From positions 446,265 through 510,264 of the forward strand of contig FJUW01000061.1 of NCBI GenBank assembly GCA_900074885.1: a stretch of 64,000 nucleotides of DNA, given 5' to 3'. A model generated the notes under the pieces. It made no database searches, had not been told where the DNA came from, and saw only the letters and a list, made by a program, of their open reading frames with translations. Of this stretch, positions 56,628 through 64,000 are shown in pieces. This DNA comes from Rhynchosporium graminicola. Lineage: Eukaryota > Ascomycota > Leotiomycetes > Helotiales > Ploettnerulaceae. A program made the position numbers and the translations under genes. The stretch's first letter is position 1. The number at the start of each line of letters is the position of its first letter.

Positions 56628-57838
56628 ATGGAGGAATTGCATCTCGATAACATACATCAAGCAATTTTTGACCAGCAGCAGAAGCTATCTTTCAAAACGC
56701 CCACCTCAGGACGTCAAGATATGTTTTCATGATCAATACCAGATGCAATATAGTTGTTCCAGTTAGGGAACTTTCAACAGCACTGCAGCAATCCGTCTGT
56801 TATCGAAAAGATCGGAGAGACCTGCGGCCCGAAACATGTCATGCATACTTATTCAAGGCCCATGAAATGCAAAACCTGCATCAAGATCGACTCCAAGATG
56901 CGAGCTATTGCCAAAGAGGAGGACAAGTTCCAGCGGTGGAGGGCCCAGAATGGTAAATGTAATTGGAAAGAAAGGTCCCTGGGAATCATCCAAGAACTGC
57001 AAAAGCAGATACGAGATCTCCGTTTGGAGCAGAACTAGAACCGTGAGACGGCAGGTAATCGGACTCTGGATACAGCGACTGCGAGCCCAAAAAAAAAAAA
57101 ATTGTTTATCGGAGATCCGGAGACCACGGCATCTAAAAGAGACCCAAAAATCGCTTTCCGATGAGAGCTCTGTGTTGAACATAAAGCTAGGAGTACTGAC
57201 ACAGGAAGTCGAAAATGACTACCTCAACAAGCAATCAATTTTGCCGTTCGCACCGCTGCTCAAGGGAAAATCGACTGTGGGGAAGTCAATACGTCTGGTG
57301 CCAGATCTTGTGGCACAAAGTGAGGCCTTGCAAATCACACAGGCAAGAGAAGCCCAAATTCAAGATTCTCGCCGTGGAGGCGAATTTGTCTATCGGAATA
57401 TTGTCCGAGGATGTAACACTTAATCTCGGGAAGTCTTTACGAATGGTGCCAGATCTGGTACCACAGGATAAAGCTTATCAGATCATACAGGGAAAAAGGG
57501 AAAAGACGGTAGCTTCAGGCCCCGTATGGAGGAAGAAAGTAGAAGTATCCTGACAACGTGTGAGTGACCGTGTCAAATATACAAGGAAAGAGCATGTCTT
57601 GTGGAAGACTAACGCATTATTTGATACAGTCATGCGGAAGAATATTCCAAGAGCACGTCGTCGAATACGTGGAGGGTGCTGCGCAAAGAGTCGCTGAAGC
57701 CTTGAATGCATCGATTGACGTTGAACGGGATGTTGGTTCAAATTCGACGTCCGAATCCAGTGGATTTGACAGCTCAGGGTCTTCGAACATCTCCCGCGAG
57801 CGAATAACAAAGGGGCGAGAGAACTTCGGCATTTAAAG
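56628..57838 (+). pseudogene. Fragments of an unrecognised cytoplasmic-type protein gene
   Basis: Plus-strand pieces: MEELHLDNIHQAIFDQQQ (from 56628), stops, then FQLGNFQQHCSNPSVIEKI, ETCGPKHVMHTYSRPMKC and KTCIKIDSKMRAIAKEEDKF with a C-x2-C knuckle and a coiled-coil ELQKQIRDLRLEQN ending at 57038. Then, in other frames, segments such as FQEHVVEYVEGAAQRVAEALN and a Ser-rich tail to 57838. The sequence looks protein-derived, and repeated KSIRLVPDLVAQ/KSLRMVPDLVPQ blocks (57270-57460) suggest an internal duplication. No set of introns joins the frames cleanly, so I treat it as degraded. Family not recognised. Confidence 0.35.
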
Positions 57839-60540
57839 CGAGGCACATTTGGCCTTAAGCGACTATGCTGCTCGATCAGCGAAGCAGTTTATTCTGCTAT
57901 GCCGAACTCATGGCAATACAGCAAGACTTCATCATGCTGATGTATCGGAGGTGCCCTGTAAGTACTCGTGCTACCACGTACTTCATGATCAGTGCTATTG
58001 GAAATTAAAGGGGCTCTGGACATGCTTGACGCTGCAAGAGATATCTTCCATCGAGTTCGTCAAGGTAGGCCATGTCTAAGCTTCAAGCTCCTCGACACTA
58101 CTGACTTTAATAGTCCCATCTGTATTAGACAACTAATGTGAGCAACAAAACAGAGAAGACTTCGGTAAGCTCCCGTTATCCCACTCAAGAGAATACTCAT
58201 ATTCCGCCGACACCAGCCCACCAGTCCTGAAAACCGCTTTACAGCATTTCATCGAACATCCATCTCTTGCGCCAAGGCATCTTCAGTACCGTGTCCGTAT
58301 TCCCAAGAAAGTCGACGAGCCACTCTCACTTCACAACACTCAAGACACGCGGGAAGGCTATGGGCTCTATATCCAGGAGCGCAACTGCTGAAGATAGGTA
58401 TTTGTTATCGAAGCAGTCTTCGCGACAGCTTTTATTATCTCCGCTGTCGCTTGATGCATTGAGAACGATGGCGGTATCCAGGATGGTCTCACGATCGCTG
58501 GGACTGGAATTACTCATGCAACTATCTTCAGGAGCGCCTTACAGGCTGTGCCACAGAATAAGTAGACCGTGCCAAGCTGTTCCTAACGCGAAAGATCGCC
58601 TGAATGGTCCACCGCGACGTTATAATCTCCTTGTTCGGAGTGGAATTTATGCAAGAAAGCTTTGAAATATGTGAAGGGCTTCACAAGTTGAGTTTGGCGT
58701 TCGACTCTTACTGAGCTGAAAGTAACAATCGTAAGCTCGAAGGGCTGCAGATTGTGAGAGCTCAACTTGGCACTTACTAGCCTGCAAGAAGAATTAATTT
58801 AATGGAAAACATGAGTCCTTGTGAACGAGACGCTGAGATCAACTCTTGGAGATCCATCTTAGATGTGTGGCATCTATCCGAATAGGTTCGGCGAGGGCGA
58901 CTGGTATACTCCAATAGGCAAATCGCGGACGGAGGGATGATTCGGAGATTAAGTGGACAAGCGCAAGGATGTAAGCAAATAGAAGTGCCCGTTTGATGAA
59001 GTCCTTTGCTGGTAACATCAATGCTTACCTGAATTCTGTGGTCTCATCCTAGTATTCGGTCTCTTATGTCGGGAGCTCAAGCTGTCAGCTTCCACCTCGT
59101 AAGGAAAGCCACTAAATCGTGAGATGAAATATATCCTGAGTAGTGCTTGAGGGGATATCTCTCATGATGTTGAACATTATAGCAGGATTTCGTTTAGGGA
59201 ACGAAATATGAGAAAGAAAACCATGGAGCCGAGTGCTGATACGTTGATATCTTCGGTCGAGCATCAGGAGCTCATCCTAAAATGCGATTGGAAGCGTTGG
59301 TCTCAACTTTAAGATAAGACTGACATTTTACGAGCCCGACACTGCCTGCACGCGTGCCGGCTAGTTATGTGTCTCGGAGACATTGCCCAAGGAAAGTACA
59401 AACCTTACCACGGGATTCTTCGACAGGTGCTAGATACTTTCGAGCAACGCATATCTGGGAAAGTCTGCAATACGATGTTTCCATAGCATCAAGGCTGTCT
59501 AAAAATTCATATTCGGTGAGGCGGGCTGCAGTAGTGTGGTGGAGACGACTTTTGGAACGCTATCGAAAAAAAGCGCATCTCGATGTGTGATGAACGACAT
59601 GCCTTCGGACACAGGCCCTTTTTCAACTTGGGTTGTCACTTGGTTTCTTGACTTATCGGTGAGACTTTGAAGAGGTGACGAGCCTTGCTTCTACGGGGAC
59701 TGGCTCAGGTGACTACGCCTGTGTCACAACCCGTCGAGTTGCACAGATGGTATCTTGAAATTCCAGACGACCTTGCACATCGTAAAATCTCCTGGGAGAG
59801 CCCCGTATAGTTTTATCTTTATGATGCGTGCCTCATTACAACTTTCCATAAGCACACTTCTCCAAGTTCCGAAGATCATAGGAACTCCTCGGCATTTCCA
59901 GCGATGAGATTTTGGTGTAGCAGCAGATTTGCCAATTTCCGATCTCTTCCTTGCGTCTTGTTTCTCCGAGTCGCCGCTTGTCATAAACCAGATGTGTAGA
60001 CCCGAAAGTCCCCTCACTTCAGTCCATATCTCCAGACGTCGTCAGCTCGAAATGGGAAATGTAGAGGTAGTAGGAGCTCCATGCTTCCGGACATTTGGCC
60101 TCTGCAGAGAATGGCGCAGCGGCCCTGGTTTTCGATATAGCTCGCGTCATATCAGTAGGAGCCTGAAAAGGTGCAGAAGCTCTTGTATGTATATATCTTA
60201 AGCAATGATAGCCTTTCGTTAAGAGAAGGTATCCTAATCTTTGATTCGGCATGTTCCTACGACCCTCCATAATTGGGCTCTATACGGCTCAAATTTTCGT
60301 GCATAGAGAAGGTAAGAGTTGATTGGAAGGAGCTACTCTGCGGAACGATTTATCTAAGAGAATATATATACAGAGTTTCGTTCAGTATCTCTTATTTATC
60401 TTAATAAAAGCTTCAAGTACCGCATAATATCAATTGAAGGTTTCATCCAGTCTATTATATACTATATAGTCTCTGTCTTCAAAGTGGATTGAATGCGATA
60501 CAGATAAACTGCTATTCCGGATCACTAACTATCCTTTCAT
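57839..60540. other. Gene-poor region, 2.7 kb
   Basis: Several 60-130-aa frames (e.g. 58267-58665 plus) without domains or splice partners. Possibly further remains of the broken gene to the left. No transposon signature until 60.5 kb. Confidence 0.4.
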
Positions 60541-60740
60541 CTTAGTGTGAGAAAAAATAATCAACTTAATTAATTATAATCGATTATAATCGATTATAAT
60601 TAGATTAGATTTGATTAGGTTAATTAGACCTTTGATTAGATTAGATTAGATTATAATAAATAATTAGGATTAGATTAGGCTTAATTATACTTATATAATT
60701 AGCTATATAAGCTATATAAAGATAAATAAAATAAAGTATA
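60541..60740. repeat. Very AT-rich degenerate GATTAGATTA repeat tract
   Basis: Repeated ATTATAATCG and GATTAGATTA units, probably the decayed end region of the adjacent hAT element. Confidence 0.55.
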
Positions 60741-60856
60741 TCTTACTAATAAAAGGTATTTATATAATTAATAAAGAAATAAGGTATATATTATAATTCT
60801 CTTATAATCTAACTTATAAGAAAGAAATCTTCTCTATTATTAGCCTGCTCTATCTC

Positions 60857-61682
60857 CTACTCCTCTTCTTTTAAGTCGAATATAAAACCCAAGCTTTTAA
60901 ATAAGCTAATCTCCTCGAAAGTATCTTTAGATAGTCTATTTCTTAGCTTATTAATAATTAAAGCTCTAAGACTAAAGAATCTTTCCGAGGGCGCCGAAGT
61001 AGCCGGAATTTGTAAATATCTCTGTACTAATAAAGATAATATCGGATATCTATCTCTATTAATAGCCTAATAGTCTAAAGGCTTAACCTATAGCTTATAT
61101 TAATATCTTATATATATATATATTAAAGATTATAAAAAAGGTTATATACTTACTTTAATATTCGATCTTCTTTCTTTTAAATAAGACTCTAATTCGTCGA
61201 TTCCTTCTTCTTCTTCGTATATATATATATCGTCTTCGTCTTCGATAGGTATTATCTCCCTTATAGGTATAGGGAGATCTATATTAGCCTGAACCTTTAT
61301 ACTATTTAAATTAGTATTTATTTTAGTATATATAATATAAAGAAGACTTATAAATTATATTCTTTTTGAAATTTTCGCTTAATATCGCTTATAAGTCCGT
61401 TACTAAGTCCTGCTAGACTTAATCCGTTTATTTTAATTCGAGGATCGAGAGTTAAGCTTATATATAAAGCTCTATTATTCTTAGTAATACTAGTCTTTAG
61501 ATAATACTTTCAGAGCTTAGCGATTCCTTTATTAATAGCTGAAGTAAAAGGTTCCTATAAATATTAGTATATTATATTATAGAGATTAAAGATAAAGAAG
61601 TACTTACTGAGTTTAGACTATCTCTTATAGTCTCTAGTTTAATATATATCTTATAGATTTCCGGAACTAGATAATATATAGT
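60857..61682 (-). mobile_element. hAT transposase 3' part, RIP-decayed
   Basis: Minus strand from about 61025 down to a stop at 60857 reads RYLQIPATSAPSERFFSLRA then LIINKLRNRLSKDTFEEI, the hAT C-terminal dimerisation domain. Just upstream KPLDY*AINRDRYPILSLL has TAG where hAT proteins have Trp, a G-to-A change. An exon end EEEEGIDELESYLKERRSNIK with donor GTAAGT lies near 61160-61225. KYYLKTSITKNNRALYISLT and LDPRIKINGLSLAG lie at about 61365-61530. The transposase runs rightwards into the Gypsy LTR at 61683, which interrupts it. Non-functional. Confidence 0.85.
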
Positions 61683-61925
61683 TGTGACGCTTGCTCTAGG
61701 AAGGTCTCACTCACTACCTAATAGGTAAGACCTCACATTGCATAGAATATGAAGTAGTAAGAATCAACTTAGAATCTATAACTAAAGAGTAAAGAAGTAG
61801 AGAGAGAAGGGAAGTATATACATGAAAAGGGGCCCCTAAACTCTACTCGTGTAATCTCGCTTAGCAGTAAGTGTTTCTACTAATAGAGGGAAACCTCCAA
61901 ACCTCTAATCTGACTAGTCGTCACA
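61683..61925 (-). mobile_element. Gypsy LTR, copy A
   Basis: A 243-bp LTR. On the minus strand it runs TGTGACGACTAGTC ... GCGTCACA, i.e. TG...CA with a 7-bp terminal inversion (TGTGACG/CGTCACA). It is preceded on the minus strand by the polypurine tract GGAGGGGGGGGTAG (plus strand 61926-61939), which marks it as the 3' LTR of a minus-strand element. About 85-90% like copy B by eye. Confidence 0.85.
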
Positions 61926-62388
61926 CTACCCCCCCCTCCGAAAAAAGCTCGCCCTCGAGCGTTAGTCTATCTCCTTATTACTATTAAAGTAGTCGTAATC
62001 GTCTATTCTATCGTAGAAAGCTTTTAGCTAATCAGGGAGCTTAGTAGGGGGACCTACTTATATCGGGTTATCGAGGTGGAACTGCTAAAGCTTTACGGGA
62101 GCGTACTTAATATCTGAAGTATTATACTACGTGAGATCAATATCTTAATTCAACTAGGAGACGCGGTAAGAGAGGTTGCCGCGCTACTTACGGCAGGCTA
62201 GTACGTCCTCTATTTCCTATTCGTTATCGCTAGTAATATTAATTAGGAGCGGCGATAGTGACATTTATCTAAGTAATAGGTTATTAGTATGCCTATATAA
62301 CTTTAACGTAGGGAAGACGTTATATACTTTTATACTTATAAGTAGTTCTAATCAGTATAAGCTACCTACTTTTTCAAGTACTCGGAAT
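61926..62388 (-). mobile_element. Ty3/Gypsy internal fragment, copy A (truncated)
   Basis: The polypurine tract and the 3'-most ~450 bp of the internal region, aligned base for base with 62624-63090 of copy B. It stops abruptly at 62388, where LTR B begins, so it was cut by insertion of, or recombination with, copy B. Codons are wrecked. Confidence 0.8.
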
Positions 62389-62623
62389 TATGACGCTTAC
62401 TCTAGAAAGGTCTCAAAACTACCTGAGTAATAAGACCTCACATTACTATAAATATGAAGTAGTAAGAATCACTTGAGAATCTATAACTAAGGAGTAAAGA
62501 AGTAGAGAGAGAATAGAAGTATATACATGAAAAGGGGCCCCTAAACTCTACTCGTGTAATCTCGCTTAGTAGTAAGTGTTTCCACTAATAGAGAGAGACC
62601 TCTAAACCTGACTAGTTATTATA
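62389..62623 (-). mobile_element. Gypsy LTR, copy B
   Basis: A 235-bp relative of LTR A, 706 bp further on. Its ends are decayed (TATGACGC for TGTGACGC; TTATTATA for TCGTCACA), the C-to-T/G-to-A pattern of RIP. The polypurine tract follows at 62624-62637. Confidence 0.85.
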
Positions 62624-64000
62624 CTACCCCCCCCTCCGAAAAAAGCTCGCCCTCGAGCGTTAGTCTATCTCCTTATTACTATTAAGGTAGTCGTAATTAT
62701 TAATTCTATCGTAGAAAGCTTTTAGCTAATTAGGTAATTTAGCAGGAGGTCTAGCTTACGTTAGGTTATTAAAGTGGAATTATTATAGCTTAGCAGGAGC
62801 GTATTTGATATCTATAGCGTTATACTATATAAGATCGACGTCTTGATTTAACTAGGAAACTCGATATAAGAGGCTATTACGCTGCTTATAGCACGTAAGT
62901 ATATCTTCGATCTCCTATTTATCGTTACTAGTAATATTAATAAGTAGTAGCAGCAGTGAGGTTTATCCTAGTAAGAGGTCGTTTAGATACTTCCGTAGCT
63001 TAGTAGCAGGGAATACGTTATATACTTTTATACTAGTAGGGAGCTCTAGACGATAAGAGCTTCTGACCTTTTCAATTACACGGAAAGGTCCGTTAGTCGG
63101 GAAGTCGAGTTTTTTACTAAGTCGAGTACTCGTAAAGTAGCGCATATCTAGCTAGATAAAGTCGTCTATAGTAAAATCGACTTTATAGCGTAAGCGATTA
63201 TAGGATTAGGATATCTTAGCTTATATACGTTAGAGGCTAGATTAAGCAGTAGTCTAGGTGTCGTGTAAGCGATTAGTATAATCTAGAGCTTACTAAGTAT
63301 TTAACTTATTAGTAAGCGTAGTAGAGTTAGGTAAGTCTTTCTAATTCTAATTAACGCGAGGTATATATCTATAAATAACTTTAAAGGGTAAGAGACCTCT
63401 AAGGGATTCGTAAGGGAGAGTTATCTAGGCGTAATCTATAATAAGTAAGAATTCCGACTAGTCGTCTTAATAGTAAGAGATAAAAGGTCGTAATCTGCGT
63501 TAGAGATATTAATTATAGATTTCTATTTAGCTATCTATTTACGAGTAGTCTACTATAGAAAGCTATCTTTTAGTACTAAGAATTATAATAACTATAGTCT
63601 AAAAACGGGAAACGAATTAAGGCCCTCTATTAGAGGTAATTATTAATAGAGCTCCGAAATAGTAATATACGTAGTATAAGTAAAGCTTTATAAGGTTACG
63701 CGTATCGGAGGTCTTTCAGTATAGAATACTAATTACTTATTTACTAAAACGGTCGATAAATACGAGAATGTTATCATAACTGTGTTTATCGCGGTTAAAG
63801 CTATAGTAGTCGACTATAATATGCTCCTATAGACGTGATAATACGAGCAGAGGTTAGAGGAGGCCCGGTTTCTTATTATACGGCACTTGAATTCGTTAGT
63901 AAGTATAATAGTTATAGTAGTACTAATTAATAGTTAAAGCGATTCCGTACTACTAGTATTATAATACTAGTAGTTATAAGGTCTTCTTTATACTTAGATA
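62624..64000 (-). mobile_element. Ty3/Gypsy retrotransposon pol (integrase part), RIP-decayed, runs off right edge
   Basis: Minus-strand translation, reading leftwards from 64000: DYYSFNRDKHSYDNILVFID and SNRGP (integrase core; the usual SDRGPQF Asp is Asn), near 63610-63830; then SEFLLIIDYA*ITLPYESLRGLL-like with stops at Trp codons near 63330-63460; then STRLSKKLDF and GPFRVIEKVRSSYRLELP (integrase C-terminal module) at 62963-63145. Stops at TAG replacing TGG indicate RIP. The remaining pol and gag would lie right of the window. Not functional. Confidence 0.85.

Overview
This window looks like chromosomal DNA of a filamentous ascomycete (Pezizomycotina). The evidence is short GT-AG introns with CTAAC/CTGAC-like branch points, fungal gene families (Rds1-type ferritin-like protein, UCH hydrolase, hamartin/TSC1, ZIP transporter, ankyrin-kinase, fungal F-box and BTB families), a tRNA-Arg, and AT-rich transposon blocks whose stop codons look like C-to-T/G-to-A decay (the pattern of RIP). 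A Leotiomycete-like host is a guess from protein character only.

Layout. 1-411 is the end of an LTR retrotransposon running out of the left edge. 1.6-7.1 kb is a small cluster of secreted or hypothetical genes: a Thr/Val-rich secreted protein, a GPI-anchored protein, a 94-aa secreted Gly/Ala/Lys peptide and a 91-aa unknown. 7.9-9.5 kb is a frame-broken F-box family gene. 9.5-13.6 kb is gene-poor. 13.6-15.3 kb is an Rds1-like secreted ferritin-domain protein, followed by a long upstream region very dense in microsatellites (15.3-19.9 kb). 20.0-21.8 kb holds a convergent pair: a four-TM protein and a class I glutamine amidotransferase-like protein. 22.6-23.7 kb is a BTB/POZ pseudogene. 23.7-28.2 kb has no supportable gene. 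At 28.2 kb is tRNA-Arg(ACG), then the TSC1/hamartin gene (29.2-32.6 kb).

32.6-37.9 kb is gene-poor, with a second LTR-end fragment at 35.05 kb. 37.95-38.75 kb is a ubiquitin C-terminal hydrolase. 39.9-42.0 kb is an ankyrin-repeat protein kinase. 42.0-49.5 kb is gene-poor and holds a 0.42-kb MITE-like element at 48.46-48.88 kb. 49.6-51.0 kb is a ZIP (LIV-1/KE4-type) zinc transporter, convergent with a 1261-aa BTB-like acidic protein (51.6-55.4 kb). 56.6-58.7 kb holds fragments of an unrecognised gene. From 60.5 kb to the right edge is a nest of decayed transposons: a hAT transposase (minus strand) interrupted by a Ty3/Gypsy fragment, itself cut by a second Gypsy copy.

Functional reading. The intact genes are mostly housekeeping or signalling (TOR control by TSC1, ubiquitin recycling, zinc transport, translation) plus cell-surface or secreted proteins. 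They do not form an evident metabolic cluster. No convincing wholly new system was found. The best leads are the small secreted repeat peptide, the PIR-like motifs on the Rds1-type protein, catalytic-residue changes in three enzymes, the MITE, and the transposon nest. Exon boundaries were worked out by hand from splice signals and reading phase.
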